Source: Candidatus Dormiibacterota bacterium
GTDB taxonomy: Bacteria; Vulcanimicrobiota; Vulcanimicrobiia; Vulcanimicrobiales; Vulcanimicrobiaceae
DNA length: 64,000 nt
NCBI GenBank assembly: GCA_035532835.1
Contig: DATKQG010000038.1
Location: forward strand, 1-64,000
Reading direction: 5' to 3'
A program made the translations under genes and the position numbers. Every line of letters starts with the position of its first letter. Position 1 is the first letter of the stretch. This document shows, piece after piece, positions 1 through 7,974 of this stretch. A model generated the notes under the pieces. The model saw only the letters and a list, made by a program, of their open reading frames with translations, was not told the origin of the DNA and ran no database searches.

Positions 1-2
1 AT

Positions 3-77
3 CGTGCATTCGAACTGATGCGCAGCGGCGAAGCGGCCAAAATCGTTCTCGATCTCAAAGGTGATATCGCATCGTGA
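3..77 (+). CDS. tdh: Threonine 3-dehydrogenase, C-terminal end (partial)
   Basis: Only the last 24 codons lie in the window. They read AFELMRSGEAAKIVLDL and stop at TGA 75-77, which matches the conserved C-terminus of zinc-dependent L-threonine 3-dehydrogenase. The stop overlaps the GTG start of the next gene (GTGA), which encodes 2-amino-3-ketobutyrate CoA ligase, the enzyme that uses the dehydrogenase product. The pairing tdh-kbl is a classical operon for threonine breakdown to glycine and acetyl-CoA. The identification rests on the short tail plus this context. Confidence 0.8.
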   Translation, partial: RAFELMRSGEAAKIVLDLKGDIAS

Positions 78-1267
78 ATACGGCATTCGAAACCCGCCTC
101 CAAACCGATCTCGACGCGCTCAAAGCGGCGGGAACCTACAAACATCTGCGCCACATTACGACGCCCATGGCGCCCGAAGTGCACATGGAAGAAGCCGGCG
201 ACGTGATCGTGCTCTCCAGCAACAATTACCTCGGCCTCTCCGACCAAGCCGAAGTGATCGAAGCCGGTAAACGCGGGCTGGATACGTACGGCGCCGGCAC
301 CGCATCGGTGCGCTTTATCTGCGGAACGTTCGACATCCATCGCACGCTGGAGGAGCGGATTGCCGCGTTTCTCGGGACGCCGGCATCGTTGACGTACGTC
401 TCGTGTTGGAGCGCGAACACGGGGCTGTTCGCGACGATCTGCGGCGAAGGCTCGGCGATTATCAGCGACGAGCTGAATCACGCGTCGATCATCGACGGCG
501 TGCGTTTGGCAAGTAAGGCCAAGCGTGCCGTCTACAAGCACGGCGACATGGCCTCGCTCGAAGAGAAGCTCAAAGACGCGCAAGGCTGCGCGCCGATTCT
601 GGTGGTGACCGACGGCGTATTTTCGATGGAGGGTTCGCTCGCGAAGCTTCCCGAGATCGTGGCGCTCTGTAAGAAATACGGCGCCGTGAGCGTGGTCGAC
701 GATTCGCACGGCACCGGGGTTATGGGGAAGACCGGCCGTGGAACGATCGAGCACTTCGGTTTAACCGGTGAAATCGATATCATCACGGGCACGCTCGGCA
801 AGGCGCTCGGCGGAGCGGCGGGCGGATTCGTCGCCGGCAGCCACGCGCTCATCGATACGCTGATTCAAAAATCGCGACCGCAGCTCTTTTCGAACGCGCT
901 CCCGGCAACGGTCGCCTGTAGCTCGCTCGCCGCGCTCGACTATCTCGACGCGCACCCCGAACTGATGGATCGCCTCCGTTCGAATATCGCGTACTTTCGC
1001 GCGGGCCTCGCGCGGCTCGGCTTCAAACCGCTCGAGGGCCCAAGCGCGATCGTGCCGATCATCGTCGGCGACACCGCGTTTGCGATCCAAATGAGCGACC
1101 GGCTGCTCAAGCGCGGGATTTTTGTGACCGGCTTCGGCTTCCCGGTCGTTCCCGAGGGCACGGCGCGGATTCGCACGCAGCTCAGCGCCAAGCTCACGGA
1201 ATCGGAGATGGACAAAGCGCTCGCCGCATTCCAAACCGTCGGACACGAACTCGGCATCCTAAAGTAG
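74..1267 (+). CDS. kbl: Glycine C-acetyltransferase (2-amino-3-ketobutyrate CoA ligase)
   Basis: This 397-residue PLP enzyme of the alpha-oxoamine synthase family cleaves 2-amino-3-oxobutyrate with CoA to glycine and acetyl-CoA in the cytosol. Visible family features are SSNNYLGLS near residue 48, FICGTFDIH, the DDSHGTGVMG aspartate/histidine motif, and ITGTLGKALGG carrying the PLP-binding lysine. Length is typical of the family (about 395-400). The start is GTG 74, fused to the tdh stop by a 4-base overlap, so the pair is translationally coupled. Other alpha-oxoamine synthases (BioF, serine palmitoyltransferase) look similar, but the tdh neighbour decides for Kbl. Confidence 0.93.
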   Translation: MNTAFETRLQTDLDALKAAGTYKHLRHITTPMAPEVHMEEAGDVIVLSSNNYLGLSDQAEVIEAGKRGLDTYGAGTASVRFICGTFDIHRTLEERIAAFLGTPASLTYVSCWSANTGLFATICGEGSAIISDELNHASIIDGVRLASKAKRAVYKHGDMASLEEKLKDAQGCAPILVVTDGVFSMEGSLAKLPEIVALCKKYGAVSVVDDSHGTGVMGKTGRGTIEHFGLTGEIDIITGTLGKALGGAAGGFVAGSHALIDTLIQKSRPQLFSNALPATVACSSLAALDYLDAHPELMDRLRSNIAYFRAGLARLGFKPLEGPSAIVPIIVGDTAFAIQMSDRLLKRGIFVTGFGFPVVPEGTARIRTQLSAKLTESEMDKALAAFQTVGHELGILK

Positions 1268-1360
1268 CGAGGCTCGGTTCCTCGGCTGTCGAAGGGAGCT
1301 AGTTCGTCGCTTCACGATTGCGCGGCGGAAGCACGACAGCTACAGATAGTGAGAGAAACC

Positions 1361-1972
1361 ATGCGCATACGGATTACCGGCCTGCTCGCGGCGGCGACGC
1401 TGGGCGTTCTCGCCATCACCGGATGCTCGAAGCCGGCATCGACCACGCAGGCCACGGCCGCCCCCAGCGCGAGTGCCAAGGCCGTTGCCGAGATAACCGC
1501 CTCGCCGCGGCATACGGCTGTGCCTGTGCCCGCCAAAAAGGCCGCGCCTGCGCCCACCAAAAAAGCCGCGCCTGCACCGACCCGGAGCATCATCGCCGGG
1601 CCGGTTCTTCCCGCCAAAACGGCCAAGCCGGTGAACCCGAAAACCGTCGTTGCACCGGTCCGCAAAACGAGCGCGCCCGCCATTGCTGTAGCGACTCGGG
1701 CGCCGGCAACTGCGGCCCCGGCTGTCGTTGCCGTCGTCGGCGATCCGGCACACGGCAAGCAACTCTACATGCAAAATTGTTCGAGCTGCCATGGCGCGAC
1801 GGGGCAAGGCGGCATGGGGCCGTCCTTGGAGAACGAGGCGTCGCGGAAAAATCTCGATCAGGCGATCGCATGGATTAAAAACCCGGTCTCCCCCATGCCA
1901 AAGCTCTATCCGGACACCTTGAGCAATAAAGACGTGCTGGACGTCGCGACCTATGTTGAATCGCTGAAATAG
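1361..1972 (+). CDS. Lipoprotein with C-terminal cytochrome c domain
   Basis: The ATG at 1361 starts a signal sequence ending in a lipobox (AITGC, Cys near residue 22), so the protein is likely membrane-anchored outside the cytoplasm. A low-complexity Ala/Pro/Lys linker of about 100 residues follows, with two copies of KKAAPAPT, and then a class I cytochrome c domain. The heme site is CSSCH and the likely axial Met lies in SPMPKLYP; the end (DVLDVATYVESLK) is typical of monoheme cytochromes. It probably shuttles electrons at the membrane. An in-frame GTG at 1349 is an alternative start. The neighbours give no specific partner. Confidence 0.85.
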   Translation: MRIRITGLLAAATLGVLAITGCSKPASTTQATAAPSASAKAVAEITASPRHTAVPVPAKKAAPAPTKKAAPAPTRSIIAGPVLPAKTAKPVNPKTVVAPVRKTSAPAIAVATRAPATAAPAVVAVVGDPAHGKQLYMQNCSSCHGATGQGGMGPSLENEASRKNLDQAIAWIKNPVSPMPKLYPDTLSNKDVLDVATYVESLK

Positions 1973-2049
1973 CGGTTTTTGGCTAGAGCGCCCAAGCCTC
2001 CGACCCCTAGCTGCATGAGAAGGCGTGCCCGAAGGCCATCGCGCCGTGT

Positions 2050-2055
2050 GATACT
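2050..2055 (+). promoter_or_regulatory. Putative -10 box close to start codon (leaderless type)
   Basis: GATACT, preceded by TG one base upstream (extended -10 form), lies 6 nt before the ATG at 2062. No Shine-Dalgarno sequence is visible. The spacing matches several other genes in this window. Confidence 0.45.
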
Positions 2056-2061
2056 ACGCCT

Positions 2062-3480
2062 ATGAACGGCGCTCCGACGATCATCCAGGGCGGCATGGGC
2101 GTGGGCGTCTCTAGCTGGCGGCTAGCCGGCGCCGTTTCCGGCCTGGGCCAGCTCGGGGTCGTTTCCGGGGCGGCGCTCGACCAGATTTTTGCCCGGCGCC
2201 TGCAAGACGGCGACCCGGGCGGGCATATGCGGCGCGGCGTAGAGCGCTTTCCCTTTCAACGCATGGTCGAACGCGTGTGGAAGACCTATTACAATCCCGG
2301 CGGCAGAGCGCCGAACCAGCCCTACAAGACGCTGCCGATGTGGGTGAAGCAAAACCGCCCTGCGATGCAGATGCTCTGCATGATCGCCAACTTCGTCGAA
2401 GTCTTCCTGGCTCGCGAAGGGCACGGCAATCCCGTCGGCATCAACTACCTCGAAAAGTCTCAACTACCGCATCTCCCATCGCTGTACGGCGCGATGCTTG
2501 CGGGCGTCGGCTACGTCCTCATGGGCGCCGGCATTCCCATAAAGATTCCCGACGCGATCGATCGGTTTATCGATCACGAGCCCGCCACATATCCGTTGAC
2601 CGTTATCGGGGCGCAAGAGGGCGACGACACCACCCTGCGGTTTGCCCCGCGCGAATTCATGGAATGCGATCTTCCCCCGTTACAACGTCCCGCGTTTCTC
2701 GCCATCGTTGCGTCGAATACGTTGGCGACGACGATGGTGAAAAAAACACAGGGACGTGTCGACGGTTTTATCGTTGAAGGCCCCAGCGCAGGCGGACATA
2801 ACGCTCCGCCGCGCGGGAAACTCCAAATCAACGAAGCCGGTGATGTCGTGTACGGGGAGCGCGACATCGTGGACCTGGAAAAAATGCGCGCTTTGAATCT
2901 GCCGTTCTGGCTCGCGGGCGGATATGCTTCCCGGGAGAAATTACGCGAGGCGTTAGCTGCGGGAGCACAAGGCGTACAGATCGGAACCGCGTTCGCCTTT
3001 TGCGCTGAATCCTCGCTACGGGACGACTACAAGCGCGCGCTGATAGAGAAAGCCGCCGCGCGCGAAGCGAAGGTCTGGACCGATCCGCTGGCTTCGCCGA
3101 CGGGGTTCCCGTTCAAAGTCGCAAGCCTCGAAGGCACCCTATCGCAAGACGAAATGTATGCGGAGCGCGAGCGCGTGTGCGACCTCGGATATCTCCGCGA
3201 AGCCTACAAGACGCCTTCGGGCAAGATTGCTTTTCGCTGCGCGAGCGAACCGGCTAAAGCCTATGCCGCTAAGGGCGGAGCCATCGAGAACGCGGTTGGA
3301 CGCAAGTGCATCTGCAACGCGCTGCTTGCAACGGTAGGGCTGCCGCAGATGCGCAAGGACGGCAATCCCGAAGCGGGCCTCGTTACCGCCGGAGACGATC
3401 TGACGGAGATCGTGCGCTTCTTACCGCCCGGTCAGCTCACGTATACTGCAGCCGACGTCATTTCCAACCTAACTCGCTAA
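2062..3480 (+). CDS. Nitronate monooxygenase / 2-nitropropane dioxygenase family flavoprotein
   Basis: This 472-residue protein has the features of the FMN-binding TIM-barrel family that includes nitronate monooxygenase and the enoyl reductase FabK. Seen are IIQGGMGVGVSSWRLAGAVS at the N-terminus, VEGPSAGGHNAPP (flavin/active-site His segment), LAGGYAS and GAQGVQIGTAFAFC (phosphate-binding loops). It is longer than the common 320-350 residue enzymes and resembles the longer actinobacterial form. The next gene is FabI, so a link to lipid metabolism is possible but unproven. The substrate cannot be read from the sequence. Confidence 0.8.
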   Translation: MNGAPTIIQGGMGVGVSSWRLAGAVSGLGQLGVVSGAALDQIFARRLQDGDPGGHMRRGVERFPFQRMVERVWKTYYNPGGRAPNQPYKTLPMWVKQNRPAMQMLCMIANFVEVFLAREGHGNPVGINYLEKSQLPHLPSLYGAMLAGVGYVLMGAGIPIKIPDAIDRFIDHEPATYPLTVIGAQEGDDTTLRFAPREFMECDLPPLQRPAFLAIVASNTLATTMVKKTQGRVDGFIVEGPSAGGHNAPPRGKLQINEAGDVVYGERDIVDLEKMRALNLPFWLAGGYASREKLREALAAGAQGVQIGTAFAFCAESSLRDDYKRALIEKAAAREAKVWTDPLASPTGFPFKVASLEGTLSQDEMYAERERVCDLGYLREAYKTPSGKIAFRCASEPAKAYAAKGGAIENAVGRKCICNALLATVGLPQMRKDGNPEAGLVTAGDDLTEIVRFLPPGQLTYTAADVISNLTR

Positions 3481-3501
3481 ATCGGAGCATGGTGAATCGT
3501 T

Positions 3502-4302
3502 GTGGGACTTTTAGATGGCAAGATCGCACTGGTCACCGGCGTCGCCAATCGATGGTCGATTGCTACCGGTATCGCGCGAGCCTTACACGCGCACGGGGCT
3601 CGACTCTGTTTCATCTATCAGGGTGAACGCGTTCGCGACGAGGTCGAAAAACTTGCCGCGGAACTTGGGGGAGCGCACTGCTACCCGTGCGACGTAAGTT
3701 CGGACGAAGCTCTTGCCGATTTGGCCGCAGCCGTGCGCCGAGACTACGGCCACCTCGACGTGCTGGTCCATTCCATCGCCTATACTCGTAAAGAAGATCT
3801 GCAGGGTAAGGTATACACGACTTCGCGCGACGGGTTTGCGCTAGCGCTCGACATCTCATCGTATTCACTGATCGCGCTCTCGAACGCGTTCGTCGATCTT
3901 TTTGCCGACGGCGCCAGCATCATGGCGTTAACGTATCTCGGTTCGACGGCGATCGTGCCGAATTACAACCTGGCCGGCATCGCGAAAGCCGCGCTGGAAG
4001 CGATCGTGCGCTATCTCGCGTACGATCTTGGCCCGCGCGGAATCCGCGTCAATGCCATTTCGGCCGGGCCGATTTCAACGGCGAGTTCGCGCCAGGTCCA
4101 TGGACTGCGATACATTCTCGATATGGTGGCTGCAGAATCGCCGTTGCGCCGGAACGTGACGCCGGAGGATGTCGGTAAGACGGCCGTCTATCTCGCCTCG
4201 GATCTTTCGGGTGCCGTGACGGCGGAAGTGCATTTTGTCGACTCGGGCTTCCACGCCATGGGTGTCTTTGCCAATTCGCGCCCCGTAGACTCCCCGACAT
4301 AG
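3502..4302 (+). CDS. fabI: Enoyl-[acyl-carrier-protein] reductase (NADH)
   Basis: FabI carries out the last reductive step of each fatty-acid elongation cycle, reducing trans-2-enoyl-ACP. The 266-residue protein has the divergent FabI-type nucleotide loop (GVANRWSIATGIA), and SIAY after strand 4. The active-site Tyr pair appears in LTYLGS and NYNLAGIAKAALE, giving the Y-x6-K spacing of FabI instead of the usual SDR Y-x3-K. It ends with FVDSGFHAMG. Start is GTG 3502, 21 nt after the preceding stop. This is the likely target of triclosan-type inhibitors in this organism. Confidence 0.93.
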   Translation: MGLLDGKIALVTGVANRWSIATGIARALHAHGARLCFIYQGERVRDEVEKLAAELGGAHCYPCDVSSDEALADLAAAVRRDYGHLDVLVHSIAYTRKEDLQGKVYTTSRDGFALALDISSYSLIALSNAFVDLFADGASIMALTYLGSTAIVPNYNLAGIAKAALEAIVRYLAYDLGPRGIRVNAISAGPISTASSRQVHGLRYILDMVAAESPLRRNVTPEDVGKTAVYLASDLSGAVTAEVHFVDSGFHAMGVFANSRPVDSPT

Positions 4303-4358
4303 CAGGCGATTGATACCGAGGAGCGACACCGAACGCGTATATCGCATAAGGAGAAGCT

Positions 4359-4742
4359 ATGCCACTGGTTCGAATCGATCTCCCCGCCGGTTCATCGCCC
4401 GAGTACCGCAGCGCCGTCGGTGATGTGGTGTACACCGCGATGACCGAGACGCTCAACGTGCCCAAGGACGATCGCTTCCTGGTGATCGCCGAACATGCCA
4501 AAGCCGATCTCGTGATCGACCCAACGTATCTCGGCGTCCAACGCAGCGACGCCGCGATCGTCATACAACTCACGCTCAACGAAGGACGCACCGTCGAGCT
4601 CAAGCGCGCGTTCTACAAAGCCGTCGCCGACACTCTCCACGAACGCCTCAAACTCCGCCGCGAGGACGTCTTCATCAGCCTAGTCGAGGTGAAGAAAGAG
4701 AACTGGTCCTTCGGCAACGGCGAAGCCCAATACGCGACGTAA
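4359..4742 (+). CDS. Tautomerase family protein
   Basis: This 127-residue protein begins MPLVRIDL, leaving Pro as the N-terminal residue after Met removal, the catalytic base of the tautomerase superfamily (4-oxalocrotonate tautomerase, MIF, cis-CaaD). The length is that of a fused double beta-alpha-beta unit (Tautomerase_2-like), not the 60-residue 4-OT type. The second half carries VFISLVEVKKENWSFGNGEAQY, typical of that group. A good ribosome site (AAGGAG) lies 6 nt before the ATG. The substrate is unknown. Confidence 0.8.
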   Translation: MPLVRIDLPAGSSPEYRSAVGDVVYTAMTETLNVPKDDRFLVIAEHAKADLVIDPTYLGVQRSDAAIVIQLTLNEGRTVELKRAFYKAVADTLHERLKLRREDVFISLVEVKKENWSFGNGEAQYAT

Positions 4743-4775
4743 ATGAAAGACGAAGGAGGCGAAAGCCTGTAGTAG

Positions 4776-4781
4776 TACCCT
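4776..4781 (+). promoter_or_regulatory. Putative -10 box close to start codon (leaderless type)
   Basis: TACCCT lies exactly 6 nt before the ATG at 4788. A small AGGC-GAAA-GCCT hairpin sits just upstream. No ribosome site lies in the normal position. Confidence 0.4.
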
Positions 4782-4787
4782 AAGAAA

Positions 4788-5828
4788 ATGCTCTTTCCAA
4801 CGACGATCGCCGGTAGCCTCCCAAAACCGTCTTGGCTTGCCGAGACGGAGCGCCTCTGGCCGCAATGGCGCCAGAGCGGGGACGCCCTGGCCGAGGCGAT
4901 GCGCGACGCGACAAGGATTGCGCTATTCGAACAGGAGCGCGCGGGGATCGACGTCGTGACCGACGGTGAACAATCTCGCGCACACTTCGTCCATGGGTTC
5001 GTCGCCGGTGTCGAAGGAGTCGACTTTGCGAAAAAGGTGCGGCGCGGCATCCGCGCCGATCGCTATGAAGCCGATTGCCCGAGCGTCGTCGCTCCAATTC
5101 GCCGCAAGAACAGCGTGCACGCGGCAGAGGTGGGTTTCGCGCGCGGCGTGACCGACCGAACGTTGAAGGTCACCATTCCCGGGCCGATGACGATTGTGGA
5201 TACCCTGTACGACGGATTCTATGGCTCGCGGCGCGATCTCGCGTTCGCCTTCGCAGAGGTGATTCGCGATGAGATTCTCGATCTCTGTGCGCTCGGTGTC
5301 GACGTCGTTCAGCTCGACGAGCCGGCGTTTAACGTGTTTTTCGAAGAGGTTGACCAGTGGGGTATCGACGCCCTTGACGCCTGCATTCGCGACGTGCCGT
5401 GCAAGACGGCCGTCCACGTTTGCTACGGTTACGGGATTCAAGCGAACATCGACTGGAAACATTCGCTCGGCACTCATTGGGATCAGTACGACATCGTGCT
5501 TCCGATGTTGGCGCGCAGCACCGTCGACCAAGTAGCGATCGAGCTTGCCGGGTCGCGCGTCCCTCCGCACGTGCTCGCGCATCTCAAGACGAAATCCGTC
5601 GCGGTCGGCGTCATCGACGTCGCCTCCGACGAGATCGAACGGCCGGAAGACGTCGCACGAACGATCGAAACTGCGCTCGAATATCTGCCTCCGGAATCGA
5701 TCGTCGCAACGACGAACTGCGGCATGGCCCCCATGGCACGCAGCGCCGCCTATGGGAAACTTCACGCCCTCGCCGAGGGAGCGCGAACCATGAGAGCGCG
5801 CTACGCCTCCGCTACCGCACAGCACTGA
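4788..5828 (+). CDS. Cobalamin-independent methionine synthase-like (MetE core) methyltransferase
   Basis: This 346-residue protein corresponds to the C-terminal catalytic half of MetE. It opens with TTIAGSLPKPSW and has DGEQSRAHF, the PGPMT loop, VVQLDEPAF, and the zinc ligands HVCYG (His and Cys) and TTNCGM (Cys). It lacks the N-terminal MetE half. Such core enzymes may transfer methyl groups to homocysteine from donors other than methyl-tetrahydropteroyl-polyglutamate; which donor is used here is unknown. It is the last gene before the accessory island. Confidence 0.85.
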   Translation: MLFPTTIAGSLPKPSWLAETERLWPQWRQSGDALAEAMRDATRIALFEQERAGIDVVTDGEQSRAHFVHGFVAGVEGVDFAKKVRRGIRADRYEADCPSVVAPIRRKNSVHAAEVGFARGVTDRTLKVTIPGPMTIVDTLYDGFYGSRRDLAFAFAEVIRDEILDLCALGVDVVQLDEPAFNVFFEEVDQWGIDALDACIRDVPCKTAVHVCYGYGIQANIDWKHSLGTHWDQYDIVLPMLARSTVDQVAIELAGSRVPPHVLAHLKTKSVAVGVIDVASDEIERPEDVARTIETALEYLPPESIVATTNCGMAPMARSAAYGKLHALAEGARTMRARYASATAQH

Positions 5829-5850
5829 TCCTCGCGCGATCGTAAAACAT

Positions 5851-5887
5851 GCCCGTTCGTCGCTCAACAAGCTGACGCGGAACGGGC
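5851..5887 (+). terminator. Stem-loop downstream of the MetE-core gene
   Basis: Inverted arms GCCCGTTC (5851-5858) and GAACGGGC (5880-5887) pair perfectly, and an inner GTC/GAC can extend the stem. There is no T-run, so it may be a weak or factor-dependent terminator. It marks the boundary between the metabolic genes and the island. Confidence 0.4.
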
Positions 5888-5949
5888 AAAGCGCAGGTTG
5901 CCGTCTAGACCCATAAGCGCCAAGGCAGCATCTACCCTGCGTTTATGAC

Positions 5950-7233
5950 CTACGCATGCTCAAGTATGGTGGCGACTGTTGCCGCGGGCACGTCGTCTAG
6001 CGTTGCCGTTATCGCTTTGACTGCGTCGTGCAACGCAGGCAGAGTCTGCGAGACGTCTGCCCCAACAAGGGAATGAAAGACTTTTCTAAACTCCTCGTAG
6101 GATTCATGAAATATTAGTTGGTCAGCGAGAAACGGAATCTGATGGAACTTGAGTAGCCTTTGGCGCGCGTTTTCCCATTGTACCTTGTTAATGGGTTTTT
6201 GGCCTAGCTTTTGATAGGTCGCTTGTTGCAATGCTATCCACGAGACGATAAAGCGGTGTTTCGTACGCCCATACCCCTCTAGGTCATGAGCGCCTAGCTG
6301 AAAGGGCCGAAAGGACCATACCGCTCCACGGGCTTCTCCAAGTTTATCGTATGCTGCAAGGCTGCCGAAGACGAGAGAGTCTTCGATTTGCTGTGGTACA
6401 TAGAAATCCGGCTCAATGTCGAGGTCATCGAGTAGAGCCTTAACTGCGGCCGGTGTGTCCTTCCTTATGAGGCGTAGAAAGGCGTGTAGCTCCTTTATAA
6501 GATTCATCGATATCTGCTTTTTCGGGAACTTGACTGCAAGGTAGTCGTGGATAAATGAGGCGAGGGCAAATGGATTCGCAAAGGGTATAATTTCAGATTC
6601 TCGGCGACCTACTGTAAGCTTCTGTAACCGCTCTAGAGCAAGTTCTGCGATAAGGCTTAGACCGTTAAGCTCATCGAGAGCCGCAATTTCTTCGGGCGAC
6701 GGCGTCCCGTATAGCGGCTTATATAAGAGATCATGATCGACTTCGGCCCACGCATGCATGAAGAGCGAGGCAATTTGAACCTCGATCGAGACGGCGGCGT
6801 ACCGGTCGTCCAGAGAGTCTGGTTTCAACTGAACCCTTAGATGAGTGGCGCGATAGCCCAAAAAACGGCGTGGGCTCGGTACGCCCTTCAAAGGGAATTC
6901 TTTGACACGCACGTTGTCAAAGTGCAAGTGAAACAACGCGGCTGTCGCGTCTAGGTCACCGGGATAATAGAGCGCAACGCGGACGCCGGCGAGGTCAGCT
7001 ATATCCTGCTCGATGTCGTTCCGTGAAACGTACGTCTTAGTACGGTTTTCGATTTTTTGCTTTAGGCGTTCAGGATCTTTGGCGCGATCGGTAACGATGG
7101 CGCGTATTCCGTTTGTGTCAAGTATCGCTCTGCAACGATCGGCACATTCGTCTGCTACCGTTTTCCAGAAATCGTATGATTTCTTGTACGAGTCAAGAAA
7201 ATCGTCGATTAGGTCTGGGCGTGGCGTCTCCAT
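5950..7233 (-). CDS. RelA/SpoT-type nucleotidyltransferase with C-terminal extension (toxSAS-like candidate)
   Basis: Numbered from the longest ORF start (7419), the (p)ppGpp-synthetase fold spans about residues 70-235. It shows DLAGVR, FLGYRATH, SIEVQ and HAWAEVDHDLLYK, matching the synthetase motifs of small alarmone synthetases. No HD hydrolase domain is present. The following ~250 residues are a helical extension that I do not recognise. I start at ATG 7233 because AGAGGA lies 9 nt upstream and the domain begins soon after; the frame stays open to GTG 7419. In an island with TIR and HEPN genes, a fused alarmone-synthetase toxin (CapRel-like logic) is plausible. A normal stringent-response role is less likely without a hydrolase. 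Confidence 0.75.
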   Translation of the reverse strand: METPRPDLIDDFLDSYKKSYDFWKTVADECADRCRAILDTNGIRAIVTDRAKDPERLKQKIENRTKTYVSRNDIEQDIADLAGVRVALYYPGDLDATAALFHLHFDNVRVKEFPLKGVPSPRRFLGYRATHLRVQLKPDSLDDRYAAVSIEVQIASLFMHAWAEVDHDLLYKPLYGTPSPEEIAALDELNGLSLIAELALERLQKLTVGRRESEIIPFANPFALASFIHDYLAVKFPKKQISMNLIKELHAFLRLIRKDTPAAVKALLDDLDIEPDFYVPQQIEDSLVFGSLAAYDKLGEARGAVWSFRPFQLGAHDLEGYGRTKHRFIVSWIALQQATYQKLGQKPINKVQWENARQRLLKFHQIPFLADQLIFHESYEEFRKVFHSLVGADVSQTLPALHDAVKAITATLDDVPAATVATILEHA

Positions 7234-7250
7234 CAGTGCGGTTCCTCTTT

Positions 7251-7290
7251 TGAGGCGCAAGGGTTTCGTCTGAGGCGCAAGGGTTTCGTC
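7251..7290. repeat. Exact 20-bp tandem duplication just upstream of the RelA/SpoT-like gene
   Basis: The unit TGAGGCGCAAGGGTTTCGTC occurs twice head to tail, ending 18 nt from the chosen start codon (ATG 7233, minus strand). Because 20 is not a multiple of three, the copy number would change the frame if translation began further upstream. Confidence 0.95.
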
Positions 7291-7718
7291 GAACCATTCT
7301 CTGGCCCCGGTAGTGGCCAGGGTTTGCATCTCCCCTATCTGCCTCGGCGGCGTTGTTTGGTCCAATTCACGTCCCTCAAGCACGCTATTGGGCAAGTTCG
7401 CGGGGGCGCATAAAAACACGCTTTTCGTTCATTTGAGACGTATCGATGATCCATTAGGCCCATCGAAGTTGAGGAAGGCGCCTGCCCGCTAGCTTTTGCT
7501 GAGATAGAAATCGAATGGTTGGGCCAAATACCGAAAATAATGAGATTCCACGGAGTTCGGCGCTCCTAGTACGACGGCCGCCTTGCTAGGCGATAAAGGT
7601 GTTCCAAAACGGATTGGAGCGCAGGACGCCCGAGTACGCATCTGCTCGGGGACAGGCCGCCAAAGCAACCTGGTATAAAGATCATCCGAGGTCTTTTACT
7701 TAGGGAGCTGTCGTCGCA
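7291..7718. other. Intergenic stretch without recognised gene
   Basis: The open frame of the RelA/SpoT-like gene extends to 7419, but I see no ribosome site for it. Beyond that I find no convincing gene, RNA or repeat. Two short minus-strand ORFs further on (7566-7799 and 7736-7954) look like shadows of the TIR-like fragment. Confidence 0.4.
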
Positions 7719-7874
7719 ATGAACTGCCATCCGCTCTACGACAATGCCTTTTTGATTTTCTCGTACGCTGACGAATCGTGCATACGAGACTCCGCCCATC
7801 CTGAGCTCTCGTCCGCATGGGTCGACACAGTCATTGACGCACTAAACGAAGGGCTCCGTTCTCGATCCTTTTGA
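7719..7874 (+). pseudogene. Truncated TIR-domain gene (N-terminal fragment)
   Basis: ATG 7719 follows GGGAG and opens 51 codons that end at TGA 7872-7874. The peptide contains DNAFLIFSYADES and then WVDTVIDALNEGL. This matches the first beta strand, BB-loop side and helix of bacterial TIR domains (VFISY-x-H-x-D ... W-x5-L-x3-L). No continuation with the catalytic Glu region is readable after the stop in any frame, so it is a remnant. It sits directly upstream of the HEPN gene, in the same direction. TIR effectors usually act as NADases in anti-phage systems. Confidence 0.5.
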
Positions 7875-7974
7875 CCCACTCGAATCGCCACACGTACTGA
7901 TCCGGCGGATTTCTTCGAAGGTAAGTGACCCGCGTTACAAGTCTGCGCCATCAACAGCTGCGTTGTTTAAGCGC

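Noticed and set aside
4743-4787. Possible SAM or cobalamin riboswitch before the MetE-core gene
   Set aside because: The gap is only 45 nt; the small GAAA-capped hairpin is too short for a riboswitch aptamer.
7396-7410. GCGGGGGC stretch as a possible tRNA-fMet att duplication
   Set aside because: Only about eight bases match the tRNA 3' end; no integrase is present, so it is likely chance.
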